Shown: positions 1-11,949 of the stretch, piece by piece
How positions within the stretch are numbered: position 1 is the first letter of the stretch
How the letters are laid out: each line of letters starts with the position of its first letter
From: Oreocharis arfaki
Taxonomy: Eukaryota; Chordata; Aves; Passeriformes; Paramythiidae
Direction of reading: 5' to 3'
Length of the DNA: 64,000 bases
Assembly: GCA_013398015.1 (NCBI GenBank)
Contig: VZRR01011618.1
Coordinates: 1,288,021-1,352,020, forward strand
Notes under the pieces: model-generated
What the model saw: the letters and a program-made list of their open reading frames with translations, nothing else
What the model was told of the DNA's origin: nothing
Database searches by the model: none
Program-made: the position numbers and the translations under genes

Positions 1-1392
1 CTGGAGAGCTTTCAAATCAGTTAAGGAAAGTCATGGGAGAGCTATAATAATAAAGAAATGGCTTGGTGCTAGAAAACAATCTGGAATTTTTAATTTTTGT
101 ACTAATATCTAAGCAGGCTCTTGTTCTTTCTTGCCTGAGAGGTCTCTGTTAGGAGTGGGTCTTCAGCATATGGGATGCTTTTCAAACAGGCAGTGTAAGT
201 CAGACTGAGCCCTGAACAGAGGGGCAAGTGCTCTGTGCAGCTAGATAGACCCCATGCCATGTTGCAGCTAATGGGACACTGCTGCCATAAGCAGTTTGTG
301 GGATGGATGCCTAATTAAAGACAAGAGGCAATAAGTGAGCATTGCAGTAGCAGGGAAATGGAGAGGTAACTGGAACAAGTGGGAGAGGCTGAGCAGTTCA
401 GATTGCTCACAACTGGATTTCCAATTCTGGTTTCACTTAGGAAAAAAATCGGCTCTCTATGCATGCACTTCTGCTTCCATTTAAAACTAAAACTATTTTT
501 TAAACCTATGTTTATCTTCAGAAACCTGTTTCTGCCTGTTTTCATTTAGTTTTTTAAATTACTAGTTTAACCCAGTAAGACTTACCATGGATTTTCTTAA
601 GGGGAAGAAATGGATTCTGCAATTTCAAGCCAATAATGATCTGTCCGTGTATAACATGAAAGAAAGAAATGGAAGGAATTTTTTGACGAGGAACAGACGT
701 CTCTGTAAACTAATCTTTTCTAAGCCAACTGTGGAGAGGTTTAGCTTTCTGGTGTTTCCCATGGAAGCATACTTAACTCAGTGCTGCTGAGCAGTTTCAG
801 GTCACTTGATGGGATGTAATTAGCATTCTGTAATGAACTGGTGAGCCCACTGATGGTCTTGCCAGGAAAATGTTTAGGACTCTGCAAAATGTGCTTTGTA
901 CATCCCATGCAATAGTTGGATCCATTGAGACATTTCTCCTCAGCTCACAAGATGCATTTGATGTGCACATATGCACGTGGTGTGTATATGGGGCATGGTG
1001 CAGCCACAGGAGAATGTGACCACATCAAAATTGGTGCTTGACTTACAATTTGGGCTTTGTGAGCTGCCAACACTATTCCCATGGATGGCCTAGAGAGGAG
1101 AAGCTGCCAGGGTAGTACAGGAAGGAGAGAACCTGGTATATAAAAGAGCTGCATGTGCATGTGTGGAGGGCATAAAGGCTGAGACAAGTGATATAAAACC
1201 CCACTGTGAGTACTCAGCGATTGCCTGATTCCTGCCCATCATTAGTGGGAGAAGCTCTGTGGGAGAGCAGATGTCTTCTCCAGAACTAGTCACTGGAGTT
1301 TGGAAAGGATCTCAGGGAAATCCGCTTTATACTCAAAAGCACATGTTTTCTGAAATGCTTTCTGACTGTGCACGTTCAGCACTAGCAATAAT

Positions 1393-1467
1393 TTAGGCCC
1401 CAATCCAATACCCACAGAAGTAATGGGTGTCTTTCCGTTAACTTCTTTTTAATAGACCAGGCCCATA
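1393..1467. repeat. Old degenerate interspersed repeat fragment
   Basis: The segment reads like a worn copy of a short motif scattered through bird, turtle and crocodile genomes. It has a 'ggccccaatcc' start, then 'gaagtaatggg', then a near-inverted second half ending 'agaccaggccca'. The assignment to a family is from memory and uncertain; it may be the tail of an old CR1/L3-like LINE. A similar fragment sits at about 11,328-11,385. It carries no coding capacity. Confidence 0.35.
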
Positions 1468-3471
1468 AAGAGAAGACAAGCATATTTTAAAGAGCCTGCT
1501 AATCTGTGGAGCATGTGTTACTTTGAGTGAAATCCCCTAGCACACTGTGAATGGAACGTTTCCAGAAAAAAAGGAAAAAAGGGAAATAAAGAAAAAAGAG
1601 TAAATATCCACTTGTGGAAGCTAAGAAACTGTAACGGCTGAAAAAGGAAAGGTCAGCTGCATTCCAGGCTGAAAACTGAAGATCTTCATGGTTATGAATG
1701 TGCTTTTTCCATGTGTGGGAATTGTGAAGATGCCTCAATATAAGTTTTATAGGGGAGAAATTAACAAGAAATCCACCCAAACAAAGCCCAAATCTCCTCA
1801 CTTTACCTCAAATAAATTACATGCGTGTAAGAAGCGAAGGAGCTGACTTCCTTACAGATAAACAGAAAAAAATTTTACCTGCTGTTTCATAATCAACACA
1901 TCTTTTTTTTTGCAAAAATGTATTCTAAACGTCAAAAAGTAATCTGATAGTGGTGTTACTACATTGCATGTTTTTGTAACTTTATTTCATATAGTCTCCA
2001 TAACTCTACTGCATATTTATTTTTATTTTTAAAGCAGAATAGCCTATGAGTGTCTAGCCTGATTTTCTGTAAAGCTTCAGAACATGGAATTTCACATGCT
2101 AATTCTGGCATTTAATCCAATTATATATGACTGTGTTAGAATATACCTACAGTAGAGAGAAACTCAGACATCTAAGAAATTGACAGTCTATGACATCCCG
2201 CATTGAAGGAGTAGGTAAAGAGTAAAATGTCTGCTTTTTCCAGTTTGTTTGTCTAATTTCACCTTCTAGCGCTTTGATCTGCTAGATTAAAGAACTGCCT
2301 AGGACCAGATACTGTGCAGGTACTTACAGACTGTGATCAAATCTTCTCTTAACCTGCTCTTTGATAAACTAACACGATTGAATTCTCTAAATCTCCCACA
2401 GAAAAACATGTTTTCCAGACCATGAGTCATTCTTGGCCATTTGTTTGATACTGTTGCATCGGTGTAAAACTGGAGGTGTCCAGTAGAGAATCAAGCTTTG
2501 TACTTTATTTATTTTGTAGAGGCTCTTGTTCTTTGAAAAATATTAGGCTTTAAATACCTTCCAAAATGTGACCGGCTCTGTATTTCTGCCAAAAAAACCC
2601 TGACAGTAGTCAAGAAGCATCTCCCCTTGTGTAAATTCACAATTTTAAGTATTTGCATACTGGTAAATGTTTCAGAGAGGCAGTTATGGTGAAGTAGTGT
2701 TCACTGAGCTTCTGTGGTGCTTGAAAAGATCTGAAAGAACCAGGAAATGTTATGGTTGGACCGGTGTGGTAGGAATGCCAATATGATGTTTTTATCAGCT
2801 AGGTAAGTGAATAATGTCTTGATCATGCTGTTGCTGATGAAATCAGTAGGGAGTCCTCCTCAGACTCCCATGGAAGGAAGAGAGTATCCAACCACTGTCA
2901 TCTCCTTGGAGGCTGTACCTGCTTAAGCCAGCCACCTCCATTCTGTGACAACTGCACTTCTGGGGAAATCCAAGCATTAATGTAATACTGTGCTATAAGT
3001 AAGTATTGACTTTTGGCTGAGATCTGGCCGCAAATGTTGCTGGTCCAGACACAAGGAGGTCCCCTGATGTTTGTTCAGTGTTCCAGTAAAGAAGGGAAGT
3101 TGCCTCTTGGTTGCAGTAGCACATGATCAAAACTGACAGCCATTAAAACCATCAGAGTTTAGAAGTTCTCCTCTGTGTCATTCACTGGACATAGCACTAC
3201 TCTAAAGCCCCATTTCTCCTGGTGTCTGCCTCTGAGAGCAGGCAGCTGCAGATGCTCAGGGCAGAATCTATGCAGCATGCACTGCATTAGTGTTTAGAGA
3301 ATTCATCCCTAAAAAGCTCTCCCTGCATCCAGGGGTGATATCTTCTTTAGTGCTCCTACCTTAACCCCTTTTTAAGTTATATTGTTGGAGCTTATCTTCA
3401 CCAGAAGATAAGCCCACATTTCCTAGCTCATGCCAGTATTAGATTTAGGAATATAGGTTTGTCCAACTCAC

Positions 3472-3554
3472 CTGTAGAGATGGTGGTTAAAATTTTAAGT
3501 CCTTTTTGTCTAAACTCTGTGCCATTTGGTGTATGTCTTGTAAATTTATGTCTT
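3472..3554 (-). other. Weak candidate internal exon, minus strand
   Basis: Read on the minus strand, an 83-bp segment is preceded by a pyrimidine-rich tract ending in CCAG and followed by CTACAG|GTGAGT, an excellent donor match. One frame stays open across it, giving RHKFTRHTPNGTEFRQKG and about ten more residues. I do not recognise the peptide. The acceptor tract is only moderate, there is no linked exon nearby, and a 64-kb window will contain several such chance pairs. Confidence 0.13.
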
Positions 3555-4863
3555 CTGGATGAGAAGATAGATTGAGGGATTAAGGGATTAAAGTTTAGCC
3601 AAAGAAATGTAATATGTGTGCTCACATATATAAATGTATAAAGCTGGAAAGTAGGTTCTGGAAGGAAACTCAGATCCCTTATCTGACTCTAATTAAAGGC
3701 AAAGTACAGTGTACAAAATTACACTTTTTATTTCCTGGTTGTACAAAGAAATAATTCATCTGATGTCAGGGAATTTATACCTGGTTGATAACCAATGACA
3801 AATGACAGCAAAAGATATCAGTGCGCCTTCTTCTCCTATGGACAGGTTCCCGGAGGCTGTACTTGAAAAACTTCCTGAAACTACAAGAAGCCAGTGAGAG
3901 CTGAATGCATTCAGAGTGTTAAAACTTACGGTACACGAACATAAGGAGTTTGGTCAAGGCTTTAAGATAAGGTATAATCATCTGTGCTCAAAGAAGTTTA
4001 AATTCGTCCCCTGTAGGCAGGAAGCTGCGATGCATAACACATGCACGAACATTGTCAATATCCAGCTACTACAATTAGTACAACTGTAGTTGAAGTTGCA
4101 TTGATCCTGAATGAAGAATTCCTGTTTATGGCTCACAGAGGCAGCTTGCCTGCAGGATCCACTGGGGTTGGCGCATTAAGCACTCTTCAGCCTAAATGCA
4201 TGAACTTCAGCCTCTTTTGCTCTGCTTAGGTCTGCTTATATTTCAGATAAACCACCAGCAGCTTGATGTTTATAGTGGAATGCAATCTGAAAATCAATGT
4301 TCCCTTGTCTGCTTTTGCTATTGTGCTCCATTGCTCTTTGTGGTCTTATGTTATTAAAATTACATCAGGTGTGTAGCTGTATTGTTTGATTTGGTAGTTG
4401 AAACACAGATAACACTTGGATTATTGGGTCAGACGTATTTATTATCCAGTCAGAGAGGCTGGATATCTGATGTGAATTTCTGGAAGTGTCTGAGTCAATT
4501 TTGCAAGATGAGGACAGCTTCCCCATCACTGACTGCTGTGTGCAGACAGTCCTCTGGCTGCCGCTTACCTTTCCTTTATCGTCTGCTCCGCTGGAGTGTA
4601 ATGAGCGTGTATATTGGAAATTGCTCTTTGTCTGTGTGGTGAGAGGCAAAAACCTGTAGATGGAATCCAGCATCCTCTGATTTCCTGGCAGAGGAAGAAG
4701 AGAATGGATGTTTCTTGAACATGCTGTGTGCGGTTGGCACTTGGCTTTGAGCTCAGACACTTCTGTCTGCACTTACTGAGGGTCAAGGGAGTGGCATATG
4801 TTGATACAGAATAGCTGCAGTGAGCAGGACAGTCATGGGCACTGAGCAACTGGGTGTGTTAAA

Positions 4864-4871
4864 ATGACGTC
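4864..4871. promoter_or_regulatory. CRE-like site (TGACGTCC) beside CpG patch
   Basis: TGACGTCC differs by one base from the palindromic cAMP-response element TGACGTCA, which CREB/ATF bZIP factors bind. It lies about 30 bp upstream of the CpG-dense block beginning near 4,893. CREs are commonly found near CpG-island promoters, so the placement supports, but does not prove, a promoter reading. A single 8-mer can easily arise by chance. Confidence 0.3.
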
Positions 4872-4892
4872 CTATGACATCTGTCTTACTGT

Positions 4893-5105
4893 TACCTGTT
4901 GCCGTGTCCGCGCTGCAGCACTCAGTGTCTGTGGCCGCAGCCTGCCTCCTTGCCGGGTGTGTGCCTCAGGGCGGGCGGGGCAGCCCGTCCCTCTCTGTCA
5001 GGCAGCAGTTCCGGCTGTGGCAGCAGCAGATGGTTTGCCACGGAACGCAGCTCACGTCGGGCGGAGGAGCATTTCTCGGAACTGCCCAGGTGAGCCCGGG
5101 AGGTG
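4893..5105 (+). promoter_or_regulatory. Small CpG-rich patch, possible promoter plus first exon
   Basis: About 210 bp hold 16 CpG dinucleotides by direct count, in a neighbourhood where CpG is rare, and base composition rises sharply to GC-rich. The block ends in a consensus 5' splice site, GCCCAG|GTGAGC, so a transcript starting here would have a first exon ending at 5,089. An ATG at 4,874 opens a frame through the donor (MTSVLLLPVAVSALQHSVSV, then about 52 more residues), with a hydrophobic start that could look like a signal peptide. Two other frames are also open, so coding status is unclear and it could be 5' UTR. No TATA box is visible close by, which is usual for CpG-type promoters. 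Alternatives are an orphan CpG island, a GC-rich exon of a gene reading through, or chance. Confidence 0.4.
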
Positions 5106-8078
5106 CTTGTTTAGTAATCCAGAGCCAGGTGATGACACCAGGTTGCTGCCTTTTTGGGTTAATTAGTCTTCCTCGGAAGCAGGTTGCATTAGCTTGGCAG
5201 TGTGGTTACGTTGCTCCCAAGTGCCAAACGGAAAGTGATTATGTTTCTCTCAGGGCTCCGTGTAGCTTGTCGAGAGCTGTCTTGGGTGCCTGCCCAGCAG
5301 TGCACTCCAGACACCTACTCTTGGGGATGCAGGCAAGTTTAAACAGACTCATCTTTGCATGGTGAAGAGAAGGGCATCATCCAAATCAGCTTCACAGTAT
5401 GTGGCTGGACTTGTGCAAAAGAGTCACAGCCAGGATGAACAATTTGGCCTCACTTTGGAAGCTGAGTAACGGAGAAGTACATGTGTGTGTGGTGGCCCAG
5501 TTTGTAGAAACCAACCCAGCCTCTTCCCTCTGTTCAGTCCAAAGTTCACAGGCAGAACCCTGCAGGTTTGGCTCAGAGAGACTTCAAATGATTTAATCCC
5601 TTACAAACTCACATTCAACTACCTTTCCCTCCCCAAGAGACAGCTCCCTGCTCAACCTTTTCTTGTGGGAAGATGCAGGGTTGTCCTGCACCTCAGCTTC
5701 TTCATTGAGGTGCCTGCAAGCTGGAGAGGGGAGGTACAGTGCCTTCCGAGTCAGGAGATGTACTCAGCCAGCAGCTTCTGAACTTCCCCATCAGGAGCTG
5801 ACACAAAACATTGAACCCAGGTTCATCTGAAGTCTTAAAAGTATTTTACAAAGCTAAATGCATATTACTCACTAAAACAGATTGCACCTGGCCAGCCCTT
5901 GCAGCTGTACATCAAAGGGATGTACACACAGAGAAGGGAGGGAAAAAGGGAGCTGGGAAGAGATTTTTTTATTAGATTGTTATCTAGGAGATGATGCTTG
6001 GCTCAGCAAGCCTGTTGCTTCCAAGGCTATAGTTGAGAGTTTATTTCTTTGTTGCCATTGTAAATAGCTTCTGGCTCCTGAGTCTAACTTGTCAGATCTT
6101 CTCCCTAGGATCATGTATGGTCTTTGTCATACACTTATTTGGGTTTTTTTTGGCAAGGTCCAGTTTGCAGGGCAGCTCTTTTTGTCCCAATCAGTTCATC
6201 AGGAGGGATCTACCTTCTTATGGGTCATGTTTGTAGAGAGCTGTCAAAATCAGCTGGGCTCAGTCCATGTTTCACTATCTGAGCTGCCTGGGACTTTGAG
6301 GTCCCTCACATGCTTCCTTCAAGATTTTGTTTCCTTCTTAGTCAGTTCCACTCTTGGGCCTGTATACAAACTTTTAATGAGTCTTTCCTTCTCTGGTAGT
6401 TAAATTCAGTTCTCCTCAAAACCAGTCTGGTAAAAACAACAAGCTCTTGGTATCTTGTGGTGTTAGCACTCGCCTCTGGGCAGCTGCCACGCTGACTGCC
6501 CATGGGAGCTCTCTGTGCTAGGGGAGAAGCTCAAACTGCCATGTCCCTGTCTGCAGGCACCAGTGGTACTAAAAAAAGGAGGCTCACACATGTCTGGGGG
6601 GAGCCCAGATGTTGCTCTCCCTTAGGAGAAGGAATAACTGGCGGTATCAGCCCAGGTCTATTAATGTGCCATACACCACAGAGGATATTTCTGTAAGCAG
6701 CAGTGCCTGAATTCATTTTGATCTACCTTGGTTCTGGATTAAGCTTCTGCAGAGTCTCAATTTTCTTTCTCTGAACCCAAATTTCCAAAGCAAAGGGAAC
6801 ACCTGGAGCAGAAGATATTGCAGATGTCAGAGATTCAGGCTATAAAATTATAGGATAACTTATTTTTCTCAGTATGCGGTTCAGCAGCAGCTAGGCATCC
6901 AGGTATTTAATTTTAAACTATTAACACATAACATGGATTTGCAGCTCTATTTTCAGTGCAAATATTTTATAAAATATTGAAATTTAACACAGCTCTACAT
7001 TCCTTGTTACAAGATAGTTAAACCTATAACGGCAGTTTCTTTCTTTATCAAATCCTGTAGAATCCTATTAGCTGTTGAGCTATAAAATCCAATTGGCCTT
7101 TTTCCCGTAAGATCAGCTGAGAAGATGTGATATAAATTCAAAATATTAGCACAGACTTTAGCCTAGGGCAAACACTGTTCTCTGCAAGGATATAGGGCCT
7201 TCACTGTACTTACACTAATATTTGTGACATACCCTTTACCCTCAGTTTGAGACTTTGCTTTCCCAATCAACAAACCTGTCAGCTTGAGACTTATTTGATG
7301 AAGCAGTTGAAGCATCCTGCTGTGAAAGTAAGCACAGCATTCAAGGGTCATTTGAAGTCCAGCTGACCAAGTCCTTTCTTTAAGACCACTTGAAGAGGGA
7401 GGGAAAATTGGAAAAAAACTCTCTGAAGAGAAACTTTACACCAGAGGAGCAATTTGAATGAGAATGCAACGTAGCTGCCTGAAGTGGTAGAAAGAGATGA
7501 CCACACAAGGTTAATTGCATTTGCAAAGTGTTTCCAGATTTAAAGAGAGAAGAAAAATGTTAAATCCTACACTTTTCCTTGTCTGCCAACTCCATTAGTA
7601 AGCTTCTTAAACTAGCATGTAGCTCTGTGAACTCTTTCAGGCCATAATCATGTTACAGGTGAGGCCAGGGTGGCCCACAAGACACTCGTGTTTCCCGTGG
7701 GAGAGGGGACAACCTGTGCTGTAACCACGACACTGAACAGGGGGTCAGGAATGGTTCAGGCACGGCTGGATCTAGTAAACATGGCTGGGGCTGGGTCCAA
7801 ACCAGCAGAGCACTCAGAGAACTCTGTGGCTGCAGCCCCCAGGGCCCTCGGGACCAGAAGGATCTGCTTACACACAGGATTTGCTTGTAAAGGACCTTTG
7901 TGGAGACTGAGCATGTAAGCTCAGCCTAATGAGATCTGGGGAGGAGGTACAGATCAGGCAGGGCTTCTCAGCTTTGTCTCAGAGCTGGCCATGCAGGATC
8001 CATGCTGCTTGACTGTAGTGAGGTTTCTTCATGATTTTCATTATCCTTTTTGTGTGTGGGGGGAGGTATGGTTTTGTT

Positions 8079-8142
8079 GTTGTTATGTTTTGTTTGTTTT
8101 TGTTTGGTTGGTTTGTTTGTTTTGTTTTGTTTTCTGTTACCT
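8079..8142. repeat. TTTG-rich simple sequence
   Basis: An imperfect run of TTTG/TTTTG units with GTT interruptions makes a T- and G-only tract of about 60 bp on the + strand. It reads as a low-complexity or decayed microsatellite tract. The open frame across it, with many Val, Phe, Cys and Leu residues, is a by-product of composition. Confidence 0.75.
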
Positions 8143-9479
8143 GGGATATTCCAACTTCTTGTTACTTTGGATAGCAGCGTGTAGAGGGTATATGTGATCT
8201 GGTTTTTTCACTTAAGTAGAACATAGGAATTTAACACATACCTTATAATTGGTATTCATTATACCAATAAAAACAGCAATTAACCTGCTACCCTTGTCTG
8301 AGGTTGACAAAACAAGGAATTAAAGTTGTTGCCCAGCAAAATGGGATCTTTTACTTTCTCTCAGAAATAGGAAAGTTTTAAAGGCAGTTCACTTGAGATC
8401 ACAAGAAAAACTAACCATCAAGGGGCTTGCACCAAGTAACTTGAAAACTCATTGATGGCTTTATTGCTTAAAATCTTGTCTTTCCATTTCATTATGGTAT
8501 AGACTAAATATGTAAAAACAAGCTTGCATTGCCAAGCTTCTTGCTTACTGAGTTCAGTAGCATAAACAAGCACCTCCTTACTTCATGCTGCAGGTGAGGT
8601 GTGGCTAGTACACACCCAGTGGGAAGCAACTTTAGGGTCAGAGACGGTTCTTGTGTGAGATTGTTACTTCTATGGCAGGATGTGAGTCAGCAACAGGTCT
8701 TGTGTAAAAGACATGACTGGAGGGGGTGAGTTGGGCCATTTTCAGTTACCAGCAGGACAGAAAACCCCACCTCTCAACAGTGTGCAGTCACAGCCTCGGG
8801 CACGTTGTGCCCTTGCCAGATCTTGGAAATGATATTTGAACATGTTTGGTCCTAAAGAAAGACTCTTGGTGTTGGCAAATGATGACGTGGATGGGAGAGT
8901 TGTTCCTGATGAATTGGTCAGGCATGGTGTCACTAGTCCCCCAGAAAAGATATTAAATGAAGTTGCTGACATTTGAAATCATTAAATATCACTTAGAATT
9001 TTTTCAAAAGTGAAGAGGTCCTTGTTCCATTTTGCATGGTGAATTCTTGGCAGATTGAATAGAACAAGAATTCGTGTAGGATTTTCTTCTCTTTACTATT
9101 TAACAGCAAGTGTACATTAAGAAGTGACCACAGCGATCTCTAGCTCCAGTGCTCCTCAAATTCATCCTCTTTTTCATACATGAAGCCTGAATAAATTCAG
9201 TGTAGAATTGTTGCCATAGTGTATAAGACACCATTATATCCTCCCAAGGAAAGTACTGTAGAAATTCAAGATCAGTATTTTAAAACACCCTCCAGGTCTG
9301 GACTCCTGCCTTAAACTCCATCTGAAAATAAGCAGAAGTGCCAGACACTGCCTGTTTTGCCCTGCTGCTGGCCCCCTGCCTTCAGAGCAAATTAGGAACA
9401 AATGTAGAACTCACAGGCTTGCTTAAGCACTCCAGTGAGTTTAAAAGCAAACATGATGATAAAAAATCAACAACCTTTT

Positions 9480-9950
9480 CATCGAGTTTTAACTCTCTCT
9501 GACTCGTTAGTAATGATGGAGATGTGTTATGTAAAATAGAAATGTAATATATATTCATTTCTTCGTGATGTCTCTTTTTAGTTAGTAAAGTGGTAATGGG
9601 GTAACTGAGGGGAGCTATTCATACCTTGTTGGAGGAGATGAACGAACTTTTTTCCTCACTGATATCTCCTCTTGTGAGAGAAAACACATTCCTTCTCTGA
9701 TGATGTTGTGACTTTTGTCACGCTCTGCTTCTGAGAGTGTTTGTTAATTGGCACCTCTCAGATGAGCCTGTCTGTCAAAATCGCATGTAGCACCTGATGC
9801 ATAGTGTAACAAAATACTCTCAGTATTTGAAAGGAATCCAGATTTAATATCATATTCTATAAATAAAGACTCCTTGTTGATATAAGATTGATGTGATATG
9901 CCTTTAATCATAAAAATGAAAAGTCATCTGTGCATTTTCTTTCTCATGTT
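9480..9950. promoter_or_regulatory. AT-rich segment, possible conserved non-coding element
   Basis: The segment is AT-rich without being simple sequence. It holds several TAAT/ATTA cores (for example GTTAATTGG near 9,745), TGATGATGTTGTGACTTTTG and repeated GAT-type motifs. Mixed-complexity AT-rich blocks of this kind often prove to be conserved developmental enhancers in vertebrates. The call is by appearance only, since conservation cannot be seen from one sequence. Confidence 0.2.
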
Positions 9951-11327
9951 GAAGCTTTCAGATCCCAGATTGAGACAGAACTTGGGCCCAAGAATAAGTG
10001 CCACTGAAATTGATGACCCCTAGAATATACTCTTAATTTTAGGTAAATGGTTCTTAAATGCTTGAAAGTGAGGCTTCATGTTTCTTAAAATCCATCAGAT
10101 TTTCTTTTCAGACTTTATTGGTGCCCTCATTTCTGTGGATTTGGAAATGTCCTTAAGAATTGGGTTACATTGGTATAATGTAGTTTCCACAATACTGCTT
10201 TGGCCACAGTCCTGCAGCCAGATCCAAAAGAGTGCAAATTATTTTCAAAGGAACAGAGGTTCCCTGTATGCTGTGCAGATCTATAATCCCCTTCTTCACT
10301 TGCAGCAAGCTAAACTTACATCCAAGAACAAATGATCATGCAACCAAGTTCATGGAAAAAATCATTGACATTGGAGGAAGGGATCTCTACTAGCATGTTA
10401 CTTTTCCCAAGTGGATTATATTGTCTGTTCTCACATGCTGTGTTCCACATTAGCAGCTTTGAAGGTTGCAGGGTATGCTTGAGCCTCTTCTTTAGTGATA
10501 ATGACTGACATAATTGAACGCAGAGAATCTCAACTAAAGCCTGCTGGGGTCAGTGAAAAGGTCCTTACTCACTGGTTTTGATGATACCCTTGTTTTTTGT
10601 TCGGACCAAACACTTCCTGAAGTAGGAACTGAGTTTATGAGAAAGTGTCCAGCACTTCTTGCTGAATATAGGTGTGAGTTTGGAGTCCTTTCCCCGGGAG
10701 GTGGAGATCTGTAGATATTGCAAAGAGAAGTGTTCTACATTCTAACTTGTATACACAATGTGGGAAGGCTGGAGAAGCATGTGGCTGAGCATAAAAATGA
10801 AGGATAAAGTGCTTTCCTTGCACTGATGAGAGCAAACACACAGAGAAATACACACAGACAGAATGAGCCCTTTCATGCGGGGAGTGATGATTTACTGACG
10901 TGCTGACTGCATACCAAATGCAGCTGTGACAGGAGCAAGGCTCTGCCCCGCGGGAGGCCGGGGGCAGACACCCAAACACCTCAGTCCTGTTTTCTTCCTT
11001 ACACTAATATTGTTCCACTGCCTGCATGAATTTACTGCTGACCTATGCCAGTATGAGTGTTACAATTTAAACCCCTTCTCACCTTCTCTTCCTTCTCTTT
11101 CCAAACTGGTGTAAAAGGCAGTCAGTTGATACCAGCAGTTTACATAGGGAGTGCTGGGCCATCAGCATAATGTGCTTTGCTCAGGTGTGAATAACTTCGG
11201 TGGCCCAGATATGGGCCTATTTCCTTTAGTGTTGATCATCACTTATGTTGCTATAGACACCACTGGGTCCCATTCTGCTGGTTATTGCAGCGACACTGAG
11301 GAAGAGGCAATCCTTTTGCCAGATCAA

Positions 11328-11385
11328 GGGCCTGAATCTGATTTCACGTCCTCCATGACAGGTTAAATGGGTTGAAGTCAATGGA
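11328..11385. repeat. Old degenerate interspersed repeat fragment
   Basis: It shares with 1,393-1,467 the layout 'ggcctgaatctg' followed by 'gaagtcaatgg'. This pattern (aggcctgatcc, then gaagtcaatggg) recurs widely in sauropsid genomes in my recollection, and is probably the decayed tail of an old retroposon. The family name is not certain. Confidence 0.35.
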
Positions 11386-11534
11386 GCCATGCAGGGTGAG
11401 AAGAGAACGGAGCATCAAGAGTGATGGATCTACCTACTTAAGGAGTTTTTATGGCTCCCAGAACTGTGATGTTTGAATGCCTCACAAACTTAAAGACCAC
11501 TCCTGTGAGAGATGGAAACACTGTCGTCTCTGCC

Positions 11535-11625
11535 TAACAGCTGGGGAGCTGAGATACAGCAAGATGAAATACCTTTGCCAAGGTCACTGTGGAAATCTGT
11601 GACAGAGCAAGGTCTGCCAAACTAA
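11535..11625 (-). mobile_element. MIR-type SINE relic, minus strand
   Basis: Reading + strand, 'acagctggggagctgagat', then 'acctttgccaaggtcact', then 'gacagagcaaggtct' follow the order of the reverse complement of the MIR core (acagatgaggaaactgagg, cttgcccaaggtcac, ggcagagc). MIR is a tRNA-derived SINE active early in amniote history and propagated by L2 LINEs. The copy is strongly diverged and lacks both ends, as expected for a relic. It does not code. Confidence 0.6.
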
Positions 11626-11949
11626 ACCTTGCCAGGTTTCAAGCTGGTACGTGGACGACTGGGCCAGCTTTCCTCGTAGCATGGGGTGAATGGGCTGTTC
11701 TTGCCTTCTGTCCCCCTCTGCCCCTTCTTCTCTTTCTTGAGTTGCGATGGTGGGAGCTGCCTACCTGCAGGCCACTGAAAAGGATCAAGCAAAGCCCAGC
11801 CTCTGAGATGCTCCCCCCAGCACAGTTCAGCTCAGGTCCCTTGAGGTGCAGGCAGAAGATGGATTCCTGTTTCCCAGGAGTGTGGGAATCTGGGGTCAGC
11901 ACACCAGCAGCCTGTTCATTACCAGGGTCTGAACTGTAGCACCTTCCCG

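Larger units (their letters stand above)
1..4860. other. Non-coding stretch, no supported gene
   Basis: I see no protein-coding gene here. Open frames are at most about 135 codons, overlap on both strands and resemble no family I know. The stretch is AT-leaning and CpG-poor. A relic of an old repeat lies at 1,393-1,467, and a TATA-box-like TATATAAAAG lies at 1,137-1,146 with no other promoter sign. A weak minus-strand exon candidate at 3,472-3,554 is listed separately. The rest carries short A/T runs only. Confidence 0.7.
5106..11327. other. Non-coding stretch, no supported gene
   Basis: No gene is supported. Open frames are short (up to about 114 codons) and unrecognised. A TTTG-rich low-complexity tract lies at 8,079-8,142, and the AT-rich segment 9,480-9,950 is listed separately. 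I see no intact transposon, RNA gene or convincing exon in the remainder. Confidence 0.65.

Noticed and set aside
1137..1146. TATATAAAAG as a promoter
   Set aside because: Isolated TATA-like match in AT-leaning DNA with no CpG, CCAAT or exon nearby.
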